Positions 54,929 through 64,000 are shown, counted from the first letter of the stretch. The stretch is DNA of 64,000 nt from CAVQZA01 sp963718355 (GCA_963718355.1 CAVQZA010000002.1:62001-126000), one strand, 5' to 3'. Numbers and translations: made by a program. The notes: generated by a model from the sequence alone, not told the origin.

Positions 54929-57841
54929 ATGCCGCTGACGCTGCTGGTTGGTCCGGCAAATGCCGGCAAGGTGGAGCTTCTGCTCGACCGCTATCTGGAC
55001 TCGCTCGAGCGCGAGCCGGTCCTGATCGTGCCGAATCGATCTGACGTCGAACGGGTCGAGCGTGACCTGCTTCGGCGTACCCCGGTGTTGCTCGCCGGCT
55101 CGATCGGCACCTTCGACGACATCTTCGAGCGGCTCGCTCCTGCCGACCGGCGCGTCGCCTCCGACGCGCAGCGGGTTTTGGTCGCGAGGCGCGCAATCGC
55201 GAGGGCGGAGCTGAACGGGCTCGGCCGCTCGGCGCGCTTCGGCGGCTTCACCGATGCGCTGCTCGCGGTCGTCTCCGAGCTCGAGGCCGGGCTGCTCGAT
55301 CCCACCGAGCTCGAGGGCGACCTCGCCAGGCTCTACGCCGCCTACTGCGAGGAGCTCGATGCGCTCGGGCTCTGGGATCGCGATCTCCAGCGCCGCCGCG
55401 GCGCCGAGCGGCTCGCCGGCGAGCTCGGGTCGTGGCAGGGCCAGCCGGTGTTCGCCTACGGCTTCGAGGATCTGACCGGCGCGGAGTGGGCGGTGCTAGC
55501 GGCGCTCGCCGGCCGCGTCGATGTGACGGTTTCGCTGCCGTACGAGCCGGGGCGGCCCGCGTTCGCGTCGCTCACGCGCACGTCGGAGGATCTCACCGCT
55601 CTGGCGGACGGTCGCATCGAGGAGTTGCCCCCGCGTGCGGGTGAGGTCGCGCGGCCTGCGCTCGCCCACCTCGAGCGCGCGCTGTTCGGGCCCGCCGTGC
55701 CGGACGAGCCGCCTGCGCTCGAGGGCGCCATACGCTTCTTCGAGGGCGCGGGGCCGCGGGGCGCGCTCGAGCTCGTCGGCGAGGAGATCCTCGCGCTGCT
55801 CGGCACCGGGATGCAGCCCGAGCGGATCGGCGTCGTCTGCCCGTCGCTCGAACGCCTGCGGGCGCCGCTCGACACCGCGTTCGGCTCGCTCGGAATCCCG
55901 TACGGGATCGAGGGCCGCATCCGCTTGGGCCAGACGCCGTTCGGCCAGGCGCTCGTGGCGCTGCTTCGTTTCGCATGGCTCGGCGGCGGCCGGCGCGAGC
56001 TCTTCTCGTTCCTGCGCACGCCGTACTCGGGCCTGCCGCGCACGCGGGTCGACTTCATCGAGGGCCGGCTCCGGGGCCGCTCGATCCACACGCCCGAGCG
56101 CGTGCTGGAGGAGACCGAGAACCTGAACGAAGGGCCGTTGACCGCGCTTGCGACCGCGCGGACGGCCGCGACTCCGGTCGAGGCGGTGCGGGCGATCTCC
56201 GCCGCGATGCTCCGCTCCGCGTATGGCCTCGAGGCTTCGCAGGCCGGCGAGGCGTCGCGCCAGGACCTGCGCGCCTACGACGCCGTGGCGCGACTCGCCG
56301 TCGAGCTCGAGCAGTGGGTCGAGCTCGGCGGGACGCTCGAGCGCGACGACGTCGTCTCCGCGCTCGAGCGGGCGACCGTTCGCCTCGGGGCGCCCGCCGA
56401 GCCCGGCCGCGTTGCGGTGCTCGACCTGATGCGCGCCCGTACCCGTCGCTTCGACGCGGTCTTCGTGCTCGGGCTCGAGGAGGGAAGCCTCCCGCGCCGC
56501 GCGCCGGCCTCGCCGTTCCTCGATGAGGAGCAGCGCCGCGAGCTCGCCTCCGCGCGCCTGCAGCGTCCCGATCAGGTCTCGCGCGAGCGCTACCTCTTCT
56601 ACACCGCCTGTACCCGCGCGCTAGAGCGCCTCTACCTCGTGCGTGAGGCAGCCACCGACGAGGGCAGCCCGCGCGAGCCGAGCCCGTTCTGGGAGGAGGT
56701 GCGCGCCGTCTTCCCGGCAGACGACACCGCGCGTTGGACGCGCCGCCGCGCGCTCTCGGCGCTGACCTGGCCGCTCGAGACCGCGCCGAGCGAGCGCGAG
56801 CGGCTCCGGGCCGTCGCCGCGCTGTGGCCGCTGAGCCCGGAGTCCGCCGAGGCGCTCGCCAAGGGCAACGGCTGGGAGCGCCGCCTCGACCGCGCCCGCC
56901 GCGCCTTCGACCGGCCGACGCGGCTTGTCAGCCCGGGCGTCCTCGCCTGGCTCGGGAACCGCACGACATTCGGCGTCACCGAGCTCGAGCGGTTCGCCGA
57001 CTGCTCCTCGGCCTGGCTGATCGAGCGCGTCGTCGACCCGAAGACGATCGACGCCGAGGTCGATCCGATGCTGCGCGGGTCGGTCGCCCACCAGGTGCTG
57101 TTCAAGTTCTACGCCGGCCTCCCGAAGGAGCTCGGCTGCGAGCAGGTCAGCGAGCCGGTGCTCGAGCCGGCGCTCCGCTTCCTGCGCACCTGCTTCGAGG
57201 ACGCGATGCGTGGAGGCGTACGCCTCGAGCTGACCGAGCTGCAGCGGCGCGAGCTGGAGGGCTCGCTCTGGCGCGACCTCGAGCAGTTCATCCGGGCCGA
57301 GGCAAAGTCGGAGCTGCCGCTTGTGCCGCGCCGCTTCGAGGTCTCGTTCGGCAGCGAGCGCTCTGCGCAGGAGCTCCAGCGCGGTCTCGACCTCGGCGGC
57401 GGGCTCTCGCTTTCCGGGAAGATCGACCGGATCGACCTCGACCCGCACTCGGCGAGCGGGATCGTGCAGGACTACAAGTCGGGCAAGAGCGTCCACTCGG
57501 CGGCGCAGATCGAATCCGAGCTGCGGCTCCAGATTCCGCTCTACATGCTCGTGCTGCGCGACCTCGTCGGGATCGAGCCGCTCGGCGGGCTCTATCGCGC
57601 GCTTGCGGGGGAGCGCAAGGCGCGCGGTGTGCTGCGCGCGGGAGAGGAGACGGTGGCCGGGATGAACAAGAACGACTACCTCGACGACGAGGCATTCTGG
57701 GCACTGACCGAGAAGGCGCGTGACCATGCGCGCGGCTTCGGCGAGCGGATCCGCGCGGGCGACACGCACCACGATCCGAAGGGCGGCGAGTGCCCGTCGT
57801 GGTGCGACCTGTGGCCGATGTGCAGGGTGAAGCGCGCGTGA
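54929..57841 (+). CDS. AddB-like helicase/nuclease subunit
   Basis: A 970-residue partner of the UvrD-like helicase encoded next, together a double-strand-break resection machine of the AddAB/AdnAB class. The N-terminal Walker A is degenerate: GPANAGK is followed by Val rather than Thr or Ser, suggesting a silent motor. The C-terminal PD-(D/E)XK nuclease has RGSVAHQVLF, KIDRIDLD and VQDYKSGK. An iron-sulfur cluster is predicted from the Cys in ERFADCSS and the trio in CPSWCDLWPMC. Its stop overlaps the AddA-like gene. Confidence 0.85.
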   Translation: MPLTLLVGPANAGKVELLLDRYLDSLEREPVLIVPNRSDVERVERDLLRRTPVLLAGSIGTFDDIFERLAPADRRVASDAQRVLVARRAIARAELNGLGRSARFGGFTDALLAVVSELEAGLLDPTELEGDLARLYAAYCEELDALGLWDRDLQRRRGAERLAGELGSWQGQPVFAYGFEDLTGAEWAVLAALAGRVDVTVSLPYEPGRPAFASLTRTSEDLTALADGRIEELPPRAGEVARPALAHLERALFGPAVPDEPPALEGAIRFFEGAGPRGALELVGEEILALLGTGMQPERIGVVCPSLERLRAPLDTAFGSLGIPYGIEGRIRLGQTPFGQALVALLRFAWLGGGRRELFSFLRTPYSGLPRTRVDFIEGRLRGRSIHTPERVLEETENLNEGPLTALATARTAATPVEAVRAISAAMLRSAYGLEASQAGEASRQDLRAYDAVARLAVELEQWVELGGTLERDDVVSALERATVRLGAPAEPGRVAVLDLMRARTRRFDAVFVLGLEEGSLPRRAPASPFLDEEQRRELASARLQRPDQVSRERYLFYTACTRALERLYLVREAATDEGSPREPSPFWEEVRAVFPADDTARWTRRRALSALTWPLETAPSERERLRAVAALWPLSPESAEALAKGNGWERRLDRARRAFDRPTRLVSPGVLAWLGNRTTFGVTELERFADCSSAWLIERVVDPKTIDAEVDPMLRGSVAHQVLFKFYAGLPKELGCEQVSEPVLEPALRFLRTCFEDAMRGGVRLELTELQRRELEGSLWRDLEQFIRAEAKSELPLVPRRFEVSFGSERSAQELQRGLDLGGGLSLSGKIDRIDLDPHSASGIVQDYKSGKSVHSAAQIESELRLQIPLYMLVLRDLVGIEPLGGLYRALAGERKARGVLRAGEETVAGMNKNDYLDDEAFWALTEKARDHARGFGERIRAGDTHHDPKGGECPSWCDLWPMCRVKRA

Positions 57842-60800
57842 GTGTGGATCAGCTCGCCGGGTTGAATCCGCAGCAGCTCGCGGCGGTCGACGCGGAAGGG
57901 CTCGTGTTCGTCTCGGCTGGTGCGGGCACGGGGAAGACGAGCGTGCTCGTCGAGCGGTTCGTGCGCGCGGTGTGCGAGCGCGGGCTCGATGTCGAGTCGA
58001 ACCTCGTGATCACCTACACGGAGCGCGCCGCGGGCGAGTTGCGCTCGCGGATCCGCGCGGCGCTCGCCGAGCGCGGCCGAGACGACCTCGCGCGCGAGCT
58101 CGACGGCGCGTGGATCTCGACGATCCACGGCTTCTGCATGCGGCTGCTGAAGGCACATCCGTTCGCCGCGGGCCTCGATCCGCGCTTCCGCGTCCTCGAC
58201 GAGAGCCAGGGCCGCGTGATCCGCAGCGAGGCATTCCAGGCGGCGCTCGCGGCGTTCTGCGAAAGCAACGAGCCAGAGCGGCTCCAGCTCCTCGCGACCT
58301 ACGGCGCCGGCGGGCTGCGCCGGATGCTCACCGGTGTCTACGAGACGCTGCGCTCGGCCGGGCGGCCGCTCGAGCTGACTCTCGAGGACGAGCGCCCGCG
58401 GCTGGAGGAGCGGCTCACCGAGCTCCAGGACGCGGCGCGCACGCTCGCCGCTGACCCGGCCGCGACCGAGCTTCAGCGCACGAACGCAGAGGAGGCGCTG
58501 CGCGTCGCGTCCGAGACGACGCTGCCCGAGCGGCTGCTCGACCTGGCGCCGCTGCGCGCTCGTGGCGAGCGCGCGGCCGCATACGAGGACGCGCGCAAGG
58601 CGGTCGAGCAGGCCGCGCTGGACGAGCTGGCCGCACGCGACCACGAGCTCCTGCAGGAGCTCGTGCAGCTGTTCGCCGAGGCCTACGCGGCGGCGAAGGA
58701 GCGAGAGTCGGCACTCGACTTCGAGGATCTCCAGCTCGCCGCGCGCGACCTGCTGCGCGACCACGACGAGCTGCGCGAGCGCGCGAGCATGCGCTTCCGC
58801 ACGATCTCCGTCGACGAGTTCCAGGACACGAACCGGCTCCAGTGCGAGCTGATCGACCTGATCGCGTCCGGCCCGGGCGAGCGCGAGCTCTTCTTCGTCG
58901 GCGACGAGTTCCAGTCGATCTACGGGTTCCGTCACGCCGACGTCCACGTCTTCCGTGAGCGCCGTGCGCAGGCCGGCGAGGTGCTGCCTCTGACGCGCAA
59001 CTACCGCTCGCGGCCCGAGGTGCTGGCCGCGGTGAACTTCCTCTTCGGCCCTGACTTCGGCGACGAGTTCCAGCCGCTGGCGGCCTCCGGCGAGTTCTCC
59101 GATCCGGTCTTCGGGAGCCCGGTCGAGCTGCTGGTCACCGACAAGCCGAGCTACGAGGGCACCGGCGTCCACTGGCGCCGGGCAGAGGCGCAGCACGTCG
59201 CGCGGCGGGTCAAGGAGCTGGTCGATACCGGCGCCGCAACGCCCGGGGAGATCGTCCTGCTCTTCGCCGCCGGCACCGACGCCGAGTGGTACGAGGAGGA
59301 GCTCCGCGCCGCGGGCCTGCCGACCTACCGCGCTACCGGACGCGGCTACTTCGGCCAGCAGCAGGTCGTCGACCTGCTCGCCTACCTGCGGCTCCTGCAC
59401 AACCGCTACGACGACGAGGCGGTCGCGACGGTGCTCGCCTCGCCGTTCGTCGGCGTCACCCCCGACACGCTCGTCCTGCTGCGGCGCCACGCGGGCCGGC
59501 GGCCGCTCTTCGTGGGCCTGGAGCGCGGGTTCCCGCCGGATCTGACCGACGGCGATGAGCGGCTCCTGCGCGCGTTCAAGCAGCGCTACGAGCGGCTCGC
59601 ATCGGCGTCGGCGCGGCTCTCGCTCGAGCGCCTCTGCGAGGAGATCGTCGCGGCACACGACTACGACCTCGCGGTGCTCGCGCAGTGGGACGGCCGCCGC
59701 CGCTACGCGAATCTCCGCAAGCTCGCGCGCCTCGCACGCTCCTACGAGGAGCTGCGCGGCCCCGACGTCGAGGGCTTCGTGCGATTCGTGCGCGAGCAGG
59801 AGGCCGTGGGGGCGAGGGAGCTCGAGGCGGTCGCGGAGGAGGAGGGCGCCAACGCGGTGCGGCTGCTCACGATCCACGCGGCGAAGGGGCTCGAGTTCAA
59901 GGTCGTCGTGGTCGCCGACGCGAGCCGTGAGCGAGCCGCGCCGACGGCGGACGAGATCATCGCACTCTCCGACGGGCGCTTCGGCTTCAAGATGGTCGAC
60001 CCGGTCTCGAGCGGCCATCACGCCGTGTTCGACTACGAGGAGGTGCGCGCGGCGCGCGAGACCGAGGAGCGCGCCGAGCGGCTGCGCCTCTACTACGTGG
60101 CCATGACGCGCGCGATCGACCGGCTGATCGTCTCGGGCGCGGCCGATCTCGAACAGCCGGGCGACGCGACGCCGATCGGCTGGGTGCTGGGCCGGATCGA
60201 CGCGTCGGCGGAGCTGGCCGGTCCGAGCCCGGTCGAGCTCGAGCGAGACGACGCGCACCTTCTGGTGCGTCTCGACCGCTATCGCCCCGAAAGCCAAATG
60301 CTCATGAGCACAAAGGAAGTCGTGGTCGAAGAGGACGGGCAGCTTGCGCTGTTCGCCGCGTTGCCCGAGGCGCCGGTCGAGATCCCGCTCGCGCTGCCGC
60401 CGCTTCCTGTGATTGCAACACCGCCGCTGCACGAGGTGCGGCGGCTGTCCTACAGCGCGCTCGCGCTGTTCGAGCGCTGCTCGTTCCGCTACTACGCCGA
60501 GCGCGTGGCCGGGATGCAGCCGTCCGATGCGCGGCTGGCGCTGCCCGGTGAGTCGGGTCTAGCCGCGACGGAGGTCGGCGACGCCGTCCACCGGCTGCTC
60601 GAGCTCGTCGACCTGCGCTCGCCGGCGCCTCCCGACCTCGAGCAGGTGCGCGGCTGGTATCCGGGCGTCACCGACGAGGAGCTGGCGCGGATCGACGCAT
60701 TTGTCGAGTCGTACTGCTCGTCGGCGCTCGCGGGGCGGATCGCCGGGCTCGAGGACGCCCGGCCGGAGCGCCCGTTCGCCTTCGTGCACGACGGCGTGCT

Positions 60801-61182
60801 CCTGCGCGGCCGGCTCGACGTGCTGCACCGTGACGGCCCGCGCGCGCTCGTGCTCGACTACAAGACGAACGCGCTCGGCGATTCGTCGCCGGAGGAGCTG
60901 ATCGAGCACGACTACCGGCTCCAGCGTCTCGTCTACGCGCTCGTCTGCTTCAGGGCGGGCGCCGAGGAGGTCGAGGTCGTCTACGCGTTCCTCGAGCGGC
61001 CCGACGCCGTCGTCTCGACGACGTTCACGCTCGTCGACGTCCCGGAGCTCGAGGCGGGGCTCTCCGCCGCGATCGCAGCGATCCAGGCCGGCGAGTTCCG
61101 GCCGACTCCGAGCGAGTTCAACTGCGCCGGCTGTCCCGCGCTCGACGTCGTCTGCGCCGGCCCGCGGCTGCTGGAAGGCTGA
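57838..61182 (+). CDS. AddA-like UvrD helicase/nuclease
   Basis: A 1114-residue superfamily 1 helicase with a C-terminal nuclease. Walker A is SAGAGTGKTSVLVERF, later VDEFQDTNRLQ (Walker B), RNYRSRPEVL, TIHAAKGLEFKVV and YVAMTRAIDRL. The nuclease domain has RLDVLHRDG and LVLDYKTNAL. Cys in FERCSF and CAGCPALDVVC form a likely iron-sulfur staple, usually found in AddB or AdnAB rather than AddA. GTG 57838 overlaps the preceding stop (GTG 57844 is also possible). nth follows with one-base overlap. Confidence 0.88.
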   Translation: MSVDQLAGLNPQQLAAVDAEGLVFVSAGAGTGKTSVLVERFVRAVCERGLDVESNLVITYTERAAGELRSRIRAALAERGRDDLARELDGAWISTIHGFCMRLLKAHPFAAGLDPRFRVLDESQGRVIRSEAFQAALAAFCESNEPERLQLLATYGAGGLRRMLTGVYETLRSAGRPLELTLEDERPRLEERLTELQDAARTLAADPAATELQRTNAEEALRVASETTLPERLLDLAPLRARGERAAAYEDARKAVEQAALDELAARDHELLQELVQLFAEAYAAAKERESALDFEDLQLAARDLLRDHDELRERASMRFRTISVDEFQDTNRLQCELIDLIASGPGERELFFVGDEFQSIYGFRHADVHVFRERRAQAGEVLPLTRNYRSRPEVLAAVNFLFGPDFGDEFQPLAASGEFSDPVFGSPVELLVTDKPSYEGTGVHWRRAEAQHVARRVKELVDTGAATPGEIVLLFAAGTDAEWYEEELRAAGLPTYRATGRGYFGQQQVVDLLAYLRLLHNRYDDEAVATVLASPFVGVTPDTLVLLRRHAGRRPLFVGLERGFPPDLTDGDERLLRAFKQRYERLASASARLSLERLCEEIVAAHDYDLAVLAQWDGRRRYANLRKLARLARSYEELRGPDVEGFVRFVREQEAVGARELEAVAEEEGANAVRLLTIHAAKGLEFKVVVVADASRERAAPTADEIIALSDGRFGFKMVDPVSSGHHAVFDYEEVRAARETEERAERLRLYYVAMTRAIDRLIVSGAADLEQPGDATPIGWVLGRIDASAELAGPSPVELERDDAHLLVRLDRYRPESQMLMSTKEVVVEEDGQLALFAALPEAPVEIPLALPPLPVIATPPLHEVRRLSYSALALFERCSFRYYAERVAGMQPSDARLALPGESGLAATEVGDAVHRLLELVDLRSPAPPDLEQVRGWYPGVTDEELARIDAFVESYCSSALAGRIAGLEDARPERPFAFVHDGVLLRGRLDVLHRDGPRALVLDYKTNALGDSSPEELIEHDYRLQRLVYALVCFRAGAEEVEVVYAFLERPDAVVSTTFTLVDVPELEAGLSAAIAAIQAGEFRPTPSEFNCAGCPALDVVCAGPRLLEG

Positions 61183-61850
61183 TGGCGCGCTCGTTCGTCG
61201 CCGAGGCGCGCCTCCGCGTCGGCCGCAGGCGCGACCGCATCGGCCCGATCATCGAGCGCCTGGCGGCCGAGCACGCCGACGCCGAGATCGCGCTCACCTT
61301 CCACAGCGACGTCGAGCTGCTGATCTCGGTAATGCTCTCCGCCCAGACCACCGACGTGAACGTGAACCGGGTCACCGAGAAGCTCTTCCGCAAGTACCGC
61401 AAGCCCGAGGACTACCTCGCGGTGCCGCAGGCGGAGCTCGAGCGCGACATCTTCCAGACCGGCTTCTTCCGCCAGAAGGCGAAGTCGATCCGCGGCGCGA
61501 TGCGGCTGCTGATCGAGGACTACGACGGTGCGGTGCCGCGGCGGATGGAGGAGCTGCTGCGCCTCCCGGGCGTCGCGCGCAAGACCGCGAACGTCGTCGC
61601 GGCGGAGCTCGGCGAGGCGCAGGGGATCGTCGTCGACACGCACGTGCGCCGGCTCTCGCAGCGACTCGGGCTGACGAAGGAGGACGATCCGGTGAAGATC
61701 GAGCGCGACCTCGTGAAGCTCGTGCCACGCGCCGACTGGCATCGCTTCCCGCACCTGCTGATCTGGCACGGGCGGCGCGTGTGCGATGCGCGGCGCCCGC
61801 GCTGCGAGGACTGTGTCCTCGCCGACCTCTGCCCGTCGTTTCGGGTCTAG
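61182..61850 (+). CDS. nth: Endonuclease III
   Basis: Bifunctional DNA glycosylase/AP lyase for oxidised pyrimidines. The 222-residue protein has SAQTTDVNVNRVTEKLF, the helix-hairpin-helix LPGVARKTANVV with the catalytic Lys, the catalytic Asp in VDTHVRRLSQRL, and the iron-sulfur cluster Cys residues in CDARRPRCEDCVLADLC. The N-terminal 25 residues are basic. It is coupled to the AddA-like gene. Its stop interlocks with that of the PAS protein on the minus strand. Confidence 0.95.
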   Translation: MARSFVAEARLRVGRRRDRIGPIIERLAAEHADAEIALTFHSDVELLISVMLSAQTTDVNVNRVTEKLFRKYRKPEDYLAVPQAELERDIFQTGFFRQKAKSIRGAMRLLIEDYDGAVPRRMEELLRLPGVARKTANVVAAELGEAQGIVVDTHVRRLSQRLGLTKEDDPVKIERDLVKLVPRADWHRFPHLLIWHGRRVCDARRPRCEDCVLADLCPSFRV

Positions 61851-62299
61851 AGCGTCGTCGGCGTCAGCGAGACGAGCAGTCCGCCGTCGTCGTCGTAGGC
61901 GGGGAAGACGTCGACGATGACGTGCTTGCGCTGGCCGCCGCGCGTCGTCAGCTCGAGCTTCTCGTCGAGCCGGCGCACGCCCCATTCGAGCGCGAGCGCC
62001 ACGGGATTGCGGTCGGCCTCGAAGCCGTCGAGCTTGAACGCCTCGACGACGTCCCGACCGATCAGCTCCTCCTCGGGGAAGCCGCATAGCTCGAACAGCC
62101 CGCGCCCGCAGGCGATCACACGGCCCTGGTTGTCGCAGACGACGAAGCCCGCGTTCGGGGCCGGGTAGTAGTCGTCCATCAGCTCGAACAGGAAACCGAA
62201 GCCGCAGCGGTCGCACGCAACGGCCTCCCGGGTCATCCCCTGGTAGCCGTCGTGGTCGACGGAGCGGTTCTTGCAGTTCGGGCAGATGAAGAACGGCAT
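61847..62299 (-). CDS. Zinc ribbon plus PAS domain protein
   Basis: A 150-residue cytosolic protein. The N-terminus carries a treble-clef-like zinc ribbon, CPNC and CDRC, 17 residues apart. It is followed by a single PAS domain (about 45-145; NAGFVVCDNQGRVIACGRGL, then FPEEELIGRDVVEAF) that would sense a small ligand or redox state. No kinase, cyclase or DNA-binding output domain is attached, so it should act through a partner. Not recognised beyond the domains. Confidence 0.78.
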   Translation of the reverse strand: MPFFICPNCKNRSVDHDGYQGMTREAVACDRCGFGFLFELMDDYYPAPNAGFVVCDNQGRVIACGRGLFELCGFPEEELIGRDVVEAFKLDGFEADRNPVALALEWGVRRLDEKLELTTRGGQRKHVIVDVFPAYDDDGGLLVSLTPTTL

Positions 62300-62345
62300 G
62301 CCACTGATGGTAGACGCCGCTCCGGCGCGGCCGTTAGGACATCGG

Positions 62346-63290
62346 TCAGCGAGCGGCGGCGTGCTGCTTCGCGGTGAGGTAACGCTCCGCGTCCAGCGCG
62401 CCCATACAACCCGACCCCGCGGCCGTCACGGCCTGGCGGTACGTGTGATCCTGGACGTCGCCGACGGCGAAGACGCCGGGGATGTTCGTCTCGCTCGATC
62501 CGGGCTTCGTGACGAGGTAGCCCTGCTCGTCGTGGTCGAGCTGGTCGAGGAAGAGCGCCGTCGTCGGATCGTGGCCGATCGCGACGAAGATGCCGTCGGC
62601 CGGCAGCTCGGACGTCTCGCCGGTGCGCGTGTCGCGAACCCGAACGCCGGTGACGCTCGTGTCACCGAGCACCTCGTCGACCACTGCATTGGTGACGAAG
62701 GAGATCTTCTCGTTCGCTTCGGCACGGTCGATCATGATCGGCGAGGCGCGGAACTCGTCGCGCCGGTGCACCAGCGTTACCTTCGTGCCGAACTTGGCGA
62801 GGAACGAGGCCTCCTCCATCGCGGAGTCTCCGCCGCCGACGACGACGATCTCCTTCTCGCGGAAGAAGGCGGCGTCGCAGACCGCGCAGTACGAGACGCC
62901 GCGGCCCTGGAGGCGCTGCTCCGACTCGAGCCCGATCTGGCGCGCGGTCGCGCCGGTCGCGACGATCACTGCCTCGGCAAGGTGCTCGTCCTCGTGGACC
63001 CAGATCCGGAACGGGCGCTCCGAGAAGTCGACCCGCGTGACGTTGTCGGTGATGAACTCAGCGCCGAAGCGCTCGGCCTGGCGCCGGAAGTCGGCCATCA
63101 TCTCCGGGCCGAGCACGCCGTCGGCGTAACCCGGGTAGTTCTCGACGTCTGACGTGATCATCAGCTGGCCGCCCCACTGGAAGCCCTCGATCACGAGCGG
63201 TTTCAGGTTGGCGCGCGCGGCGTACAGGGCAGCCGTGTAGCCGGCAGGCCCGCCGCCGATGATGATCAGCTCACGTACTTCGTCGCTCAT
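62346..63290 (-). CDS. trxB: Thioredoxin reductase
   Basis: NADPH-dependent flavoenzyme that reduces thioredoxin. The 314-residue protein has the FAD fold IIIGGGPAGYTAALYAARA, redox-active Cys pair in SYCAVCDAAFF (CAVC instead of the commoner CATC), a second fold VVVGGGDSAMEEASFLA, and GVFAVGDVQDHTYRQAVTA. ATG 63290 has a good GAGGAG site. A TATATA -10 region lies about 37 bases upstream. Its thioredoxin is not in the window. Confidence 0.95.
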   Translation of the reverse strand: MSDEVRELIIIGGGPAGYTAALYAARANLKPLVIEGFQWGGQLMITSDVENYPGYADGVLGPEMMADFRRQAERFGAEFITDNVTRVDFSERPFRIWVHEDEHLAEAVIVATGATARQIGLESEQRLQGRGVSYCAVCDAAFFREKEIVVVGGGDSAMEEASFLAKFGTKVTLVHRRDEFRASPIMIDRAEANEKISFVTNAVVDEVLGDTSVTGVRVRDTRTGETSELPADGIFVAIGHDPTTALFLDQLDHDEQGYLVTKPGSSETNIPGVFAVGDVQDHTYRQAVTAAGSGCMGALDAERYLTAKQHAAAR

Positions 63291-63291
63291 T

Positions 63292-63333
63292 GCTCCTCGT
63301 TCCGGTCAGATTTCCTTGTGACCCTTATATAAA
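63292..63333 (-). promoter_or_regulatory. Promoter and ribosome site of trxB
   Basis: On the minus strand, the AT-rich TTATATAA at 63326-63333 contains a probable -10 hexamer, and CGAGGAGC at 63292-63299 is a clear Shine-Dalgarno close to the ATG. Unlike many genes here, trxB should have a conventional leader of about 30 bases. Confidence 0.55.
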
Positions 63334-63362
63334 CGAAACGAGGCGGGCGAACGTTCCCTGTC

Positions 63363-64000
63363 TCAGGCCGCGTCTGCCGGTGCGATCGGCAATTCGTCGG
63401 CGAGCTCGACCGCTTGCAGCTGGCGCGCCTGGCGCTCGATCGGCTCGACCTCGGGGAGGCCGTCGCCGATCCCGCTCTCCTCGAGCTTGCGGGCGGTGAC
63501 GAGGAGTCGCGTCTCGAGCGAGCTGAGCGCCTCGTTGTAGGAGCCGACTGCCCCGTCGAGGCCGCGGCCGAGCTTGGCGAAGTGCCTGGCGAAGGTGCCG
63601 AGGCGCTCGTAGAGCTCGCGTCCGAGGCGGTGCACCTCGCGCGCGCTCTCGGCGACCGTCTCCTGCTGCCATGCCGCCGCGATCGTGCGCAGCATCGCGA
63701 TCAGGGTCATCGGCGAGGCGATGATCACGTTGGCCCTCGCGCTCGTCTCGAGCAGCGCCGGATCCTGCTCGAGCGCGGCCCGGAACAGCGCCTCGGCGGG
63801 CAGGAACATCACCACGAAGTCGGGCGCCGGCTGGAAGTGCTGCCAGTAGCGCTTGCTGCCGAGCTTGGCCACGTGGTCGCGCACCTGGCGCGTGTGCTCG
63901 GCGAGCTTGGCCGTCTCGGTCGCCTCGTCGTGCGCCTCGGCTGCGGCGAGGTACGCCTCGAGCGGCACCTTCGCGTCGACGACGACGTTCTTGCCGCCGG
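63363..64000 (-). CDS. rmuC: DNA recombination protein RmuC, C-terminal part (cut)
   Basis: The visible 212 or so codons are the C-terminal half of RmuC, a nuclease-like protein that limits recombination at inverted repeats. Reading out of the window edge gives VVVDAKVPLEAYL, the conserved strand of the RmuC domain, followed by KLGSKRYWQHFQPAPDFVVM, then FLPAEALF and the SPMTLIAMLRTIAAAWQQE stretch. The last 40 residues are a variable acidic tail. It runs toward trxB with a 72-base gap. Confidence 0.9.
   Translation of the reverse strand, partial: GGKNVVVDAKVPLEAYLAAAEAHDEATETAKLAEHTRQVRDHVAKLGSKRYWQHFQPAPDFVVMFLPAEALFRAALEQDPALLETSARANVIIASPMTLIAMLRTIAAAWQQETVAESAREVHRLGRELYERLGTFARHFAKLGRGLDGAVGSYNEALSSLETRLLVTARKLEESGIGDGLPEVEPIERQARQLQAVELADELPIAPADAA

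Noticed and set aside
57676..60432. 918-codon minus-strand open frame opposite the AddA-like gene
   Set aside because: Antisense shadow with no recognisable domain; the plus-strand helicase motifs are intact through the same span.

Overview
The window is about 64 kb of very GC-rich, densely packed bacterial chromosome. Actinomycetota is the best fit. Several gene orders match that phylum: coaD followed by a SepIVA-like coiled-coil gene, DUF177-rpmF-plsX-acpP-rnc-smc-ftsY, and ffh-rpsP-khpA-rimM-trmD-lepB-rplS-rnhB-yraN. The overall style (many GTG starts, 4-bp start/stop overlaps, -10 boxes a few bases before start codons) suggests a deep-branching class such as Thermoleophilia; that is inference. 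I see no tRNA, rRNA, insertion sequence, prophage or CRISPR array, and no intergenic gap over 300 bases.

Layout. 1-4.1 kb: riboflavin genes (end of ribD, ribE, ribBA, ribH) with a lipoprotein hydrolase inserted. 4.1-7.5 kb: rpmB, an Asp23 protein, FakA (frameshifted as given), a receiver-only protein and a DegV/FakB protein, a probable fatty-acid kinase. 7.5-13.1 kb: a seven-gene minus-strand membrane redox operon (ApbE, bis-heme ferric-reductase-like protein, 3Fe-4S ferredoxin, FAD reductase, three small membrane proteins). It is divergent from a two-component system, with five phased direct repeats between them. 13.1-16.8 kb: recG, rsmD, coaD, sepIVA-like. 16.8-20.5 kb: a secreted beta-propeller protein, a LysR regulator and an EamA transporter. 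20.5-35 kb: the housekeeping core for lipid synthesis, chromosome segregation, protein targeting and ribosome biogenesis. 35-45.5 kb: orphan DNA methyltransferase, glutamic (G1) peptidase, yifB, dprA, L,D-transpeptidase, amine oxidase, CHAP amidase, cyclodeaminase and an ABC transporter. 45.5-54.6 kb: mscL, three-subunit transhydrogenase, patatin, DedA, a RibD-C reductase paired with folE, a CDP-alcohol phosphotransferase, pterin dehydratase, HD-GYP protein and an isocitrate-dehydrogenase-like enzyme. 54.6-64 kb: small zinc-finger protein, AddB/AddA-like helicase-nucleases, nth, zinc-ribbon PAS protein, trxB and the end of rmuC.

Themes. Acyl-phosphate could come from PlsX or from FakA/FakB and feed phospholipid synthesis. 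Flavin synthesis, ApbE flavin transfer and several flavoenzymes occur together. The strongest candidates for something new are the redox operon with its phased-repeat regulator site, the receiver coupled between fatty-acid kinase subunits, the short-armed SMC, and the recurrent -10-to-start arrangement that predicts many leaderless mRNAs.
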